Shown here in pieces: positions 42,277-50,334 of a stretch of 64,000 nt of DNA. A model generated the notes under the pieces. The model had not been told where the DNA came from. It did not search any database and saw nothing but the letters and a program-made list of their open reading frames with translations. Position 1 is the stretch's first letter. Each line of letters starts with the position of its first letter. The position numbers were made by a program, and so were the translations under genes. This DNA comes from Vibrio campbellii CAIM 519 = NBRC 15631 = ATCC 25920 (GTDB lineage: Bacteria; Pseudomonadota; Gammaproteobacteria; Enterobacterales; Vibrionaceae): NCBI RefSeq assembly GCF_002163755.1, contig NZ_CP015865.1, forward strand, positions 1-64,000, in the 5' to 3' direction.

Positions 42277-42292
42277 CTGTTTATATATACAG
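42277..42292 (-). promoter_or_regulatory. LexA (SOS) box of umuDC
   Basis: CTGTTTATATATACAG is a perfect CTGT-N8-ACAG SOS box, 9 bases upstream of the umuD start and embedded in an extended palindrome (ATACTGT...ACAGTAT). Confidence 0.95.
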
Positions 42293-42696
42293 TATTATTA
42301 TGGGTAAAAATGCTCAGAAGCGCAAGTGACAGATGAAGTCAGCTTTCTGTTCAAGAAGCGTTAGTTATAAATTAATCACTGTAAAGTTCTGATTTTATTA
42401 TTTTATCATGGATTGGCAAAGGTTGGCGGAATGGGGGGGAGCGCTTACCACAAATCATAAGTACCCAATGCTTACGTTAGGATGTCAGAATGTGTCGTTC
42501 AACTTTTATGAGTTTTTTTTTTGGCTGGTTCACTGAAGATAAGGGCTGTTCAAAAAGTACAATGAGCATGTACTTACACAACGAAAGGGAATGCACTAAA
42601 AAGATGGGGGAAACTCTTCTTTGTCTTTGATATATACCCAAGTGGCCCCGAGATACTTGATTTAGAGCCAGGCAACTTGGGCATGGTCGAGAACTA
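42293..42696. other. Intergenic region between umuDC and the exported-protein gene
   Basis: About 400 bases without a gene. Near 42640-42690, CCAAGTGGCC and GGCAACTTGG form an imperfect stem that may terminate the minus-strand gene to the right. Nothing else is recognised. Confidence 0.3.
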
Positions 42697-43440
42697 CTAT
42701 TGATTAAAAGTTATCGGCTCCAATTCAATCACTCCACTCTCTTTGTATGCATCTTTTTTGTCCGTAGATATGGAGTAAGTCAAACCAGTGAGTGTTTCTG
42801 ATTCACGAATGCGAAACTTCGAGAATCCCATACCTTCGTTTTGGAGATAAGAAGGAGACCCTGATGAGTGATAGTGACAGAGCTCTTTTGTTTGCCCACA
42901 GAGCGGACGAAATTGAATTAATGATGGCTTATCCTTTAGCTTTGCACTTTTTGAGTAACTAAAGTTGATAATATTCCAATCACTTTTAGTTTTCGTTTCA
43001 GGTATATGTAGTGATACTGAATTGATATTAGACGACTCAAATTTCTTCGGCTCTACATCGAAATATTGTTTACAAGCATCAGTATTGAAAGGAACAAATC
43101 TCATTTCATATCTATCGTGCTTAGCTTGATTTTCTTGGCATATCGCAGCATTTAGGAACTGAGTAGAACTCATTAAATTCCCAGCACCATCTTGAACTTT
43201 CACCTCTAAATCAATGGTTTTATCACTAGCATCTAACAGTTCAACACTAATGCCTCGCTTCACTTCTTTACCATCTTGTAGATAAGAGAAAGAGGTAAGG
43301 CCGCCATTGATTGGTACAGTTACAGACATGAACTTCTCTGAAGATTCAAACTTAACATCGGTTTTAAACGACCAATTAGGTACATCGGCATTGGCAAAGC
43401 CAGTAACAAGGGTTGAGAGCAAGATATAATTTTTTATCAT
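42697..43440 (-). CDS. Exported protein of unknown function
   Basis: Start at the ATG at 43440 (MIKNYILLSTLVTGFANADV), which follows AAGGAAAACCCGTT and gives a clear signal peptide; the 19 codons upstream do not fit. The ~247-residue mature protein is beta-rich, with four Cys (AAICQENQ, DACKQY, RPLCGQTKELC) that could pair in the periplasm. I do not recognise a family. It stands alone between umuDC and the racemase, on the minus strand. Confidence 0.6.
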   Translation of the reverse strand: MIKNYILLSTLVTGFANADVPNWSFKTDVKFESSEKFMSVTVPINGGLTSFSYLQDGKEVKRGISVELLDASDKTIDLEVKVQDGAGNLMSSTQFLNAAICQENQAKHDRYEMRFVPFNTDACKQYFDVEPKKFESSNINSVSLHIPETKTKSDWNIINFSYSKSAKLKDKPSLIQFRPLCGQTKELCHYHSSGSPSYLQNEGMGFSKFRIRESETLTGLTYSISTDKKDAYKESGVIELEPITFNQ

Positions 43441-43496
43441 AACGGGTTTTCCTTGATGATAAGCATCTTTATTTATATTCACGACATTGTAAGACA

Positions 43497-43898
43497 CTAA
43501 TTAAAAAGAAAGTTTCCACCGTTCGGGAAATTTAAATCACATATCACCAAATACTTTTTACCCTCTGTATTCCGCTCAAAATCTAACAGGTCAAATTCAA
43601 CTGCATCCAACCATGAAAAAATCGCTAGTCGTGGTTCTAGATATAGCTTCTCTACAACATTTAAATGATGAAGTCGAAATCTTATTATTTCCATGAACTT
43701 ACCAACAAACCTAACCCTCGTTATACGGCTGCACATTGGGTTGGTTGCCCGTTTTATTTCCATTACGGTTAATGCAAACCTCTGAGGTATGGAGAGGAGC
43801 CACAGCGAGATACTAAGGGTAATCACGCACTTTTCTAGGCCCGAGTTTTCTTCGCTACTGTAGCAACATGAAAGGCTAAAGCTTATTTTAACACTCAA
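43497..43898 (-). CDS. Doubtful open frame, 133 residues
   Basis: An open frame immediately upstream of the exported-protein gene. The second half (FMEIIRFRLHHLNVVEKLYL and LVICDLNFPNGGNFLFN) looks protein-like, but the first half is unusual and Cys/Ser-rich, and the start lacks a ribosome site. It may be a fragment or a spurious frame. Confidence 0.2.
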   Translation of the reverse strand: MSVKISFSLSCCYSSEENSGLEKCVITLSISLWLLSIPQRFALTVMEIKRATNPMCSRITRVRFVGKFMEIIRFRLHHLNVVEKLYLEPRLAIFSWLDAVEFDLLDFERNTEGKKYLVICDLNFPNGGNFLFN

Positions 43899-44017
43899 AT
43901 TTCAGCAGCGAAAAGTGTCCCAATTTTGATATATGCAGCCCGAATGTTTTTATTGGTAATAAAAGAAATGGTGTAATTTTTATACGTCACTTACCAAACC
44001 CTTAAGGAATATTGACG

Positions 44018-44806
44018 ATGAAAAAAGTAAAAATCCGTGTAATTACGGCGTTTCCTGTTGATAGTAAAGCACCAACAAGAGTGTTAGCTGACCTGAAAAA
44101 ATATGAGTCGGATGGTATAGAAATCTCACTATCTTCAAATAAGGCAGGGGCGGCTTATTTTAATAGTGATACCGAGCAATTTCTAAGTATGGGTGCACTT
44201 GTTTTTGAAGCAATCGCTGCTGAAAAGGAAGGCTGTGATGCCATTGTTATTGAATCAGGCGCGGACACAGGTTTAGAAGCCTGTCGTGAAGTGGTGAGCA
44301 TCCCCGTTGTTGGTCTAGCAGACATTGCATTCCGCACGGCGAGTATGTTGGGTAGAAAATTTGGTTTAATGGCTCTTCAAGATTGGCATGGTTATGCCAT
44401 TGAAAGAATGATAAAAAAATACCAACTGACCGACCAATATTGTGGTCACTTCACCACAGTAGGTAGTACCCCATTTTGGGTTGGCGAAGAGAAGAAAGAT
44501 AATCATCGCCTAGAGACAGCAATGAAAGGCATTCGTTCACTCATTGATGAATATAATGCTGATACCATCGTGATGGGCGGAAGCTACTTCTGTGATATGA
44601 ATGACGATATCAAAGCTAAACTCCTAGAGGAAGGCTATGGGGACATTGTTTTGATTAACCAGTTACCTCTGGCAATTAACTTTGCAGAAACACTTGTAAA
44701 ATCGAAGCTTTGTCACAGTAAGAAAATTTATGCAATCCCTAGAACATCGACGGCTGTGTTCGGTTATAAAGATATAACGGTTACGCCATCATTAGAAAAT
44801 ATGTAG
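44018..44806 (+). CDS. Asp/Glu/hydantoin racemase-family protein
   Basis: Start at the ATG at 44018 (MKKVKIRVITAFPVD), with AAGGA 10 bases upstream; the TTG two codons earlier is ignored. The ~262-residue protein has the family's pseudo-symmetric fold: FEAIAAEKEGCDAIVIESGA, VVSIPVVGLADIAFRTASML, and DTIVMGGSYFCDM. The usual first catalytic Cys (in a SC-x-x-D-P/G loop) is replaced by ESGADTG, while a Cys remains in the second half (SYFCDM). It may be a decarboxylase- or isomerase-like member, or inactive. It stands alone and ends before a terminator. Confidence 0.75.
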   Translation: MKKVKIRVITAFPVDSKAPTRVLADLKKYESDGIEISLSSNKAGAAYFNSDTEQFLSMGALVFEAIAAEKEGCDAIVIESGADTGLEACREVVSIPVVGLADIAFRTASMLGRKFGLMALQDWHGYAIERMIKKYQLTDQYCGHFTTVGSTPFWVGEEKKDNHRLETAMKGIRSLIDEYNADTIVMGGSYFCDMNDDIKAKLLEEGYGDIVLINQLPLAINFAETLVKSKLCHSKKIYAIPRTSTAVFGYKDITVTPSLENM

Positions 44807-44837
44807 TTTAACCAACAAAGCCATTTCAAGTAACAAG

Positions 44838-44877
44838 AAAAGATAGCGCTGATAGCTAATTCTTAGTGCTATCTTTT
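44838..44877 (+). terminator. Terminator of the racemase-like gene
   Basis: AAAAGATAGC (44838-44847) and GCTATCTTTT (44868-44877) form a 10-bp stem with a 20-base loop, 31 bases after the stop, ending in a short T run. Confidence 0.6.
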
Positions 44878-45266
44878 CCTACATCACACCGTCAATAACA
44901 TTGAAGCGCATCAGTTAATTTAAACAGTTCACAAAGAATTTTCTGATACTAAAAGTTATCCGCAGTTTTCTAATTTAATTGGGTACTCCAAGAAAGTTTT
45001 GTCCAATAATCAGTCAGACACTAGAGTGTTATTCTCGAACTGCACCGGCATATTATATGGGGCCTTAACACATGCTGACTGCTTAAATCTGTTGATGTGA
45101 TTCATATTGGTCAGGGGGATAAGCTGCCCCTTGATGTGAACTCCTTGGTCAACAGAAGTCTACGAGATGGGTAAGGTATTTGTTTCCACTTAGGTCGCTG
45201 ACACGCATTTTTTAAACTAAGTAAGCATGGTCTTCTTTGATGGTAGATTAACCTTTTGCATACTCG
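44878..45266. other. Intergenic region before the PI-PLC gene end
   Basis: About 390 bases with no supported gene. A copy of the junction motif (AAAGTTTTGTCCAATAATC) lies at ~44993-45012. The rest shows no clear structure. Confidence 0.35.
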
Positions 45267-46166
45267 CTATTTTAAGTTAACACCCGAGTTGGCGTTGATA
45301 ATCAGCTCGACATTTCTGTTATCTATATGACCTTCTTCGTTGTTGTAAAAGTCTAGAACAACAATACCAAACCTTTTTCCCTTTTGTTGCTCAGCCAAGA
45401 ATTCCGTCAGTCCAGGGTTCATCTTCGGATCTACTTTACCGAAACCACCACCCCAAGCGTATTGGTAAGGTGTATGTCCCGCAAGTGAGATGCTATTGTA
45501 TGTAATATGCACAGCGTTATCATTTGGTGTCTCCATAGCTCTGTTTATTGAGGAGTGTACTGTAGCCATTTTCTTGTGAGTATCGTGCTGCTGGTATTCG
45601 TCTTCTATTCGGAACACTTGGTTTTCGGGCGTTGTCAGAGTGAAGGTTGCATTCTTTTCCCACCCACTGGATAGGTCGATACCTGCATCGCCATCAAACC
45701 GTCTTAACAAAACAATTTTGCTCTGGATTTCATGCAATGCTGGTATACGTGGCTCTAAGTAAAATAGATGTTTGTACTTCTCTTGTTTCAGGTATTCATG
45801 AAATTTTGCTTGAATGTTTTTATCACTGTTTGTCTCGGCGTTCATCAGCATAACGACGGACTCACTTGGGTTTTCTTTTAGAAACTTTAAACAATCATTT
45901 AGAACATCACCGAAAGAAATGCCGCAACTAAAGATACCATGGTAAATATTCAGAGGGTCAAGTTCTGGACCGTTTGGTTTCACACGAATGTCGAGGAAAC
46001 GAATGCCATCCGATAATTGATCATAAATGCCAAAGTTTTGTGTTCTAGCTCCCCCTTTAGGGGCTTTTTGAGTCCCTGAATCATGAGTCCCAGGCATGGA
46101 AATACTGTCCAGTGTTAAGTTTTTATCTAGTGCACTCATCCAGTTTTTCGTGCTTACGTCAGTCAT
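45267..46166 (-). CDS. Phosphatidylinositol-specific phospholipase C (PI-PLC X domain)
   Basis: The 299-residue protein covers a full bacterial PI-PLC X domain. SMPGTHDSGTQ carries the first catalytic His (28), IRFLDIRVKPNG is the conserved R-x-x-D-I-R strand (~56-66), and NIYHGIFSCGISFGDV carries the second His (76). SVVMLMNAETNSD and GIVVLDFYNNEE are further core strands. It would cleave phosphatidylinositol or a GPI anchor. Bacterial homologues such as that of Bacillus have a signal peptide; this one does not, so it depends on another export or lysis route. Its own GGAGAAAAAC site and a terminator upstream (46299) suggest separate transcription. Confidence 0.9.
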   Translation of the reverse strand: MTDVSTKNWMSALDKNLTLDSISMPGTHDSGTQKAPKGGARTQNFGIYDQLSDGIRFLDIRVKPNGPELDPLNIYHGIFSCGISFGDVLNDCLKFLKENPSESVVMLMNAETNSDKNIQAKFHEYLKQEKYKHLFYLEPRIPALHEIQSKIVLLRRFDGDAGIDLSSGWEKNATFTLTTPENQVFRIEDEYQQHDTHKKMATVHSSINRAMETPNDNAVHITYNSISLAGHTPYQYAWGGGFGKVDPKMNPGLTEFLAEQQKGKRFGIVVLDFYNNEEGHIDNRNVELIINANSGVNLK

Positions 46167-46298
46167 GTTTTTCTCCTATATAGAATATTTTTGAGTTTTG
46201 ATTATGAACTAATCACCAAAGCTCATTTTTTCGTCTTTGGTTTGTGTGTTTGTGTGTTTGTGTGCGGATGGCTAGAAGTGGTAAGAGCAAACAGCTAA

Positions 46299-46325
46299 AA
46301 AACCTCCCGCATAGCAGGAGGTTTT
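46299..46325 (-). terminator. Terminator behind the MACPF-like gene
   Basis: AAAACCTCC (46299-46307) and GGAGGTTTT (46317-46325) form a 9-bp stem. On the minus strand it is followed by a run of T residues. It should end the main toxin operon before the PI-PLC gene. Confidence 0.75.
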
Positions 46326-46423
46326 CATGCATTAAAAAGCAATTTAAGTCCATTTAGGTAACCTCGACAGTTACACGGACTGGTTTTCAGAATCAAGACT
46401 ATTGCGTGGCTCTTTTATAAGCC

Positions 46424-48604
46424 CTAGGTATTTTTTGGCTCTTCTATAAGTCCTACGTATTGCTTTTTAATTTTTGTTTGATGATAGGCCGCTTTATCGT
46501 CCCAGTTTTCTGGCCAGTTTGCACTGCTATAAGTCCAAGCACTGAGTTCACGAAGCCCCTCTTCCAAGTGTTGTAAACTCTTCTCAAGGCCATGGTCCGC
46601 ACCAATATTGGTACTTGAAGACATGCCTTTCCAGTTTTCAATGCCAGCGGCTGCGTTGAATCGGATCGGATAAAGTGTTGTTTTTCCATCTTTTGAATGT
46701 AGCGTTTTGCTTTCTTGATCAGGGGTAAAGTTCATTGCCTTCACTAGACCTCCAGATTTAGAGAACACGGCTTCGGTGTCATAAGCTGAGCTTAAAAGCC
46801 CTTTTTCAGGACCAAAAGCCCAAATTTCTCGGTCTGGTGTGGGTAGAGGCAACACTTTGTACGCCTGGCTGAACGCATCGTAGTTGCGGCCATTGAAAGC
46901 GATTGTCTCTAGCTTGTAGACTGTTCGGTTATCATTGCCCCCGCTCGTTGGTGAAAGGATGCTTTTATGGTTGCGAACAAAACCAAGACCCAGTTCAGCG
47001 TTGCGTAAGAATGTATTTTCATTCCAGTATTGATAAATTAATGCAGCTGGATCGCTGAGTGAATGGTAAGCCTCAGAGAGAGTTTTACCATCTTGCATTA
47101 ATGCAGCAACATGATCGAAGTTATCCGCAAGGGCGGCAGTTTTAACCAGTGGTAGCGACCGGTCTTTGCGTTTAATGTACTCAATACCAGAAGCGTGCGC
47201 GATATGATAGATTCGGCTTAAGGTTTGGAAATCTTGCAGCATAACACGAGCTTTAATGCTCTCAGAGGTGTCTAGGTCTTCAATACTGTTACAGTAACCT
47301 TGTGCCAACCAAGGTATCAGATTAGACCAGTGAGCGATCCACACACCTAAGGGGATATGATCATCGCTATTACCTTTAATGGGTCTTTTTATCTCGGCGG
47401 TATCCATGACTTCAGTCTTTTTAATCAAGATTTCGTTTTGATTCAATGACTCAATGTTATCAAGCGTATTAATGTTGTTTTCTTTAACTTGTTCCTTTGC
47501 TTTTTCAAGGCCACTTAAATTTGATTCTTTTTCGGATTGTTTGAGAAACTCTTCAAATGTGAGTTCAGAGTTCTTCGCTTTAGCCTCTTCATAGGCTTTC
47601 GCCTTCGCATAAATATGAAGATCGTCGAGATTTTTTAATGATCCCACTTTATTGGTGACGTCATCGCTAGGTTTAGGTGTTACAAATTCAGGGATCTTAG
47701 GCGCGCCAGACGTAATATTCATGTCTGGCGCTTCCACGAGAACATGGACATCGTTCAATTGCTGAAGTGCAGTTTCACTAAATTTCGTAAACCACTTCTG
47801 AACTTGATCAGAGAGAGCATTACCGCTGACGAAGCTAGTGCATGTTGCTGTGACATTGGCTTCTTGGTCGGACTTACTACCATCATAAATGGCCTGTAAA
47901 GAGACGGATTTATCCAAACCAGCGTAAGAGAAATTGGCTTGGCCTCCATACTTCCACGAATTATCTTCGTCTGTAGCCGTCATCTTAAAGTGTACCCCTC
48001 CCATTGCACCCCATGCGATGCCGACAACGAGCCCGTCACCATAATCGCGACAAAATTCATCTGAAGCTTTGACCCATTTTTGGAGTAAATCATGAATGGT
48101 CGGGTATTGGTTTTTATCACTAGTCAGTGCGTCAGACAGTGACACATCTAAATCGTTACATTCCTTATTTACGGCGTTATAACAGTCAAGTGCACCTAAC
48201 GCCGATTGCCTGCACCCTTTTTTTAGACCGCTTAAAAATTGAGGAACAGTGAGCTTCTCAAAATCAACATACTCAACACCACAGACAGACAGTGCACTAT
48301 AAGTTACTTCAACTGATTTGCTGCTATTGGCTGCCGCATTACCAACATAAGCACTGGCGGAGGCTTCAAACTTGCTGACTCCAGATACACCATAGCTACC
48401 TGATATCCCAAAAGAACCTTGGTTCATTTTGTCTGAATAAACATAGCTGCTTGTACCTGACATTCGGTCATGTTTTTCTACCTGTGAAATCATGCTAGAA
48501 ATATTAGAATCAATAACACTCGGCTTAAAATTGTTATCGTATGATTTAATATGACTACCGATAGTCACGGCGTAGAGTGGGTTTTCAATTTCTGAATTAA
48601 ACAT
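46424..48604 (-). CDS. MACPF/perforin-like pore-forming protein (probable partner of the aegerolysin)
   Basis: In this 726-residue protein the N-terminal ~290 residues resemble a MACPF domain. A Ser/Gly/Ala-rich amphipathic stretch (GSFGISGSYGVSGVSKFEAS, then ASAYVGNAAANSSKS) could be a membrane hairpin. EFCRDYGDGLVVGIAWGAMG (~183-202) is close to the MACPF signature Y-G-T/S-H-F-x6-G-G. A helical linker (~320-410) leads to a C-terminal region (~415-726) with no family I recognise (GVWIAHWSNLIPWLAQGY onward), perhaps a receptor-binding module. It has no signal peptide. Its gene follows that of an aegerolysin-like protein, the classical bicomponent pairing (pleurotolysin A/B, AfIP-1A/1B). The MACPF call is from motif and context only. 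Confidence 0.55.
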   Translation of the reverse strand: MFNSEIENPLYAVTIGSHIKSYDNNFKPSVIDSNISSMISQVEKHDRMSGTSSYVYSDKMNQGSFGISGSYGVSGVSKFEASASAYVGNAAANSSKSVEVTYSALSVCGVEYVDFEKLTVPQFLSGLKKGCRQSALGALDCYNAVNKECNDLDVSLSDALTSDKNQYPTIHDLLQKWVKASDEFCRDYGDGLVVGIAWGAMGGVHFKMTATDEDNSWKYGGQANFSYAGLDKSVSLQAIYDGSKSDQEANVTATCTSFVSGNALSDQVQKWFTKFSETALQQLNDVHVLVEAPDMNITSGAPKIPEFVTPKPSDDVTNKVGSLKNLDDLHIYAKAKAYEEAKAKNSELTFEEFLKQSEKESNLSGLEKAKEQVKENNINTLDNIESLNQNEILIKKTEVMDTAEIKRPIKGNSDDHIPLGVWIAHWSNLIPWLAQGYCNSIEDLDTSESIKARVMLQDFQTLSRIYHIAHASGIEYIKRKDRSLPLVKTAALADNFDHVAALMQDGKTLSEAYHSLSDPAALIYQYWNENTFLRNAELGLGFVRNHKSILSPTSGGNDNRTVYKLETIAFNGRNYDAFSQAYKVLPLPTPDREIWAFGPEKGLLSSAYDTEAVFSKSGGLVKAMNFTPDQESKTLHSKDGKTTLYPIRFNAAAGIENWKGMSSSTNIGADHGLEKSLQHLEEGLRELSAWTYSSANWPENWDDKAAYHQTKIKKQYVGLIEEPKNT

Positions 48605-48640
48605 AATTAGTTACGCTGTATTAGTGATAGGGTTTATTAA

Positions 48641-48677
48641 AAAACGGTAGAGTTCAATATATGATCCCTACCGTTTT
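48641..48677 (-). terminator. Terminator-like hairpin between the aegerolysin and MACPF genes
   Basis: AAAACGGTAG (48641-48650) and CTACCGTTTT (48668-48677) form a perfect 10-bp stem. On the minus strand it ends in six T residues, so it is a good intrinsic terminator inside the operon. Its stem holds CGGTAG, which resembles the core of the RfaH ops element. Confidence 0.7.
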
Positions 48678-48756
48678 CTTTATCATTTTTATTAAGTTTT
48701 GAACAAAGAAGATGAGAGAGTTTTTATATTAAAATTCTCTCTAGTTTGATTGCTGT

Positions 48757-49110
48757 TTATGCAGGGTAAAGAATGTATGTAATGTATTGTTCATGACCTG
48801 TCCAATCACCATCAATTTTAGTATAAAATGAATTGTCTGGATTCTGAATAATACGATATGCACTTGGCTTATCACCGTATGGGTGGTTAAAGTGAAATTC
48901 TACTTCAACACCCGTACCTTCAACTACATACGTTACAATGCCCTTAGGGCCAATCATTGCACCGCTTCTATGGTTGCAAGAAAAAACACCTTCAGATTCA
49001 ATTTTCTTTGGTGGTTCTGAAATGAATTTACCATGTTCTAGGTCGGTAGATTTAAAAATTAATGCATTACCAAGGTTATTTTCAATTTTAAGTTCAACAT
49101 AACGTGACAT
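48757..49110 (-). CDS. Aegerolysin-like protein
   Basis: Start at the ATG at 49110 (MSRYVELKIENNLGNALIFK), with GGAG upstream; the 22 extra codons before it are unlikely. The 117-residue beta protein has no signal peptide. MIGPKGIVTYVVEGTGVEVE, FHFNHPYGDKPSAYRI and YITYILYPA follow the order of the aegerolysin fold (G-x-x-G core, YWDCPYG-like loop, final strand). Fungal aegerolysins bind sphingomyelin or ceramide phosphoethanolamine in membranes and recruit a MACPF partner. It is shorter than fungal members (~135). An actinoporin-like fold is the main alternative. The adjacent MACPF-like gene supports the call. Confidence 0.55.
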   Translation of the reverse strand: MSRYVELKIENNLGNALIFKSTDLEHGKFISEPPKKIESEGVFSCNHRSGAMIGPKGIVTYVVEGTGVEVEFHFNHPYGDKPSAYRIIQNPDNSFYTKIDGDWTGHEQYITYILYPA

Positions 49111-49446
49111 TTTTATTCTCCATGTGAATATTGAATGATGACTACTGACTGAGTAGTCGTTTGGTTTAATTACCATAATTAATATCGAAAAATAATACTC
49201 CGATGATTGATTATGGATATGGCGGTATATTTAGAGAGTTAATTTACCCTAAATATTGGTAGTTTTAGCCTAATCAATATTATTAATTAGGCTAAAGCAT
49301 AGTATTTGTTAGAAGTGTTATTAATGATACGTTTCAATCTTGGATTTATTGCGATGATTTCATGGCTTTCCATCAAATAAATTGTACTTGTACCGCTGCT
49401 CCAAGTGATAACAAGCTGCAGAGTCTCAATCTTTCAAACTTCGGGA
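49111..49446. other. Intergenic region within the toxin operon
   Basis: About 335 bases. It has an 11-bp stem, TTTAGCCTAAT (49264-49274) and ATTAGGCTAAA (49286-49296), with no T run on the minus strand. It may be a second processing or attenuation point. No gene is seen. Confidence 0.4.
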
Positions 49447-50091
49447 TTACGCCGCTTGTGACTCTCCCAATAAAGCCGCGCAGCGGTTCACTAAATCGAA
49501 ATACTGCCCCATAGTGCTTTCTACACGGGGGTCAGAAACCTCAGTTTGTCTGGTTTTGATCAAATGAAGAATCAAGTAAGCGTACATGCGGTATTGGGGG
49601 GCATGGTGTTTTCTTATGGTAAGTAATTTGGACTGTGGGTCTTCAACAAGCATTCTTAGCTGATCCACACCCAAGTGGAACACCATCAGCCGGGCTAACT
49701 CTGGAAGTAATGCAACGTCACTTATCTCTTCATCGCTGCAATATTGTTTTACCCTTTGGATGAGTGAGAAACGGTAGTCGATGAGCTGCGCTTCTAGCTT
49801 AGCAAGATTTTGGTGGCTCTCTTCTGCAAGGTAGGCCAAACGAAGGCAATAATTAAATGCTTGGATATCATCCCAAAATTGATAAATTTCGCCATCGACG
49901 GATGCGATTGTTTGAGACCATGACATACGTGGCCAAGTGGTTTGTTCAAATGGCAAATGGGGCTTGGTGAATAGGTTTAGCACGCTGCGAACCTGTTCTT
50001 CGGTTTGTGCATCAAACAGAAGCTTAAGCAATTTGCTTGTTTTGTGGTTATAGCTACTAATGTAATACTGAAGATCGTTTTCTTCTTTCAT
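49447..50091 (-). CDS. Helical protein of unknown function in the toxin operon
   Basis: Start at the ATG at 50091 (MKEENDLQYYISSYNHKTSK), with AAGGAATGATATA upstream. The ~214-residue protein is almost all helix, with repeated aromatic and Leu positions (QFWDDIQAFNYCLRLAYLAE, LPELARLMVFHLGVDQLRML, YRMYAYLILHLIKTRQ). It has no membrane segment or signal peptide. I do not recognise it. Its position between a probable beta-pore former and the aegerolysin suggests a chaperone, regulator or accessory toxin component, but nothing in the sequence decides this. Confidence 0.55.
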   Translation of the reverse strand: MKEENDLQYYISSYNHKTSKLLKLLFDAQTEEQVRSVLNLFTKPHLPFEQTTWPRMSWSQTIASVDGEIYQFWDDIQAFNYCLRLAYLAEESHQNLAKLEAQLIDYRFSLIQRVKQYCSDEEISDVALLPELARLMVFHLGVDQLRMLVEDPQSKLLTIRKHHAPQYRMYAYLILHLIKTRQTEVSDPRVESTMGQYFDLVNRCAALLGESQAA

Positions 50092-50334
50092 TATATCATT
50101 CCTTTGAAACGTACTATGACCAAAAGCAAGCGGCACCATGATGATTCAATGTGCCGCTCACTGAGTAGTTATCGTTCTTTTATGAAGATAAATACCATCC
50201 GGTGAGCTGAGTATGACCGAAGTTTTCAAACGACAGACGATCGCGGGTTACGATTGCTGCCCTCGATATTCTTTGTGTATACATGAGTTTCACCGGGTTG
50301 TTACGAGCTTTGTGGGCGCAATAATCAACGCGCG

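Noticed and set aside
43497..43898. Firm gene call for the 133-residue frame
   Set aside because: No ribosome site and an implausible N-terminal half; kept only as a doubtful feature.
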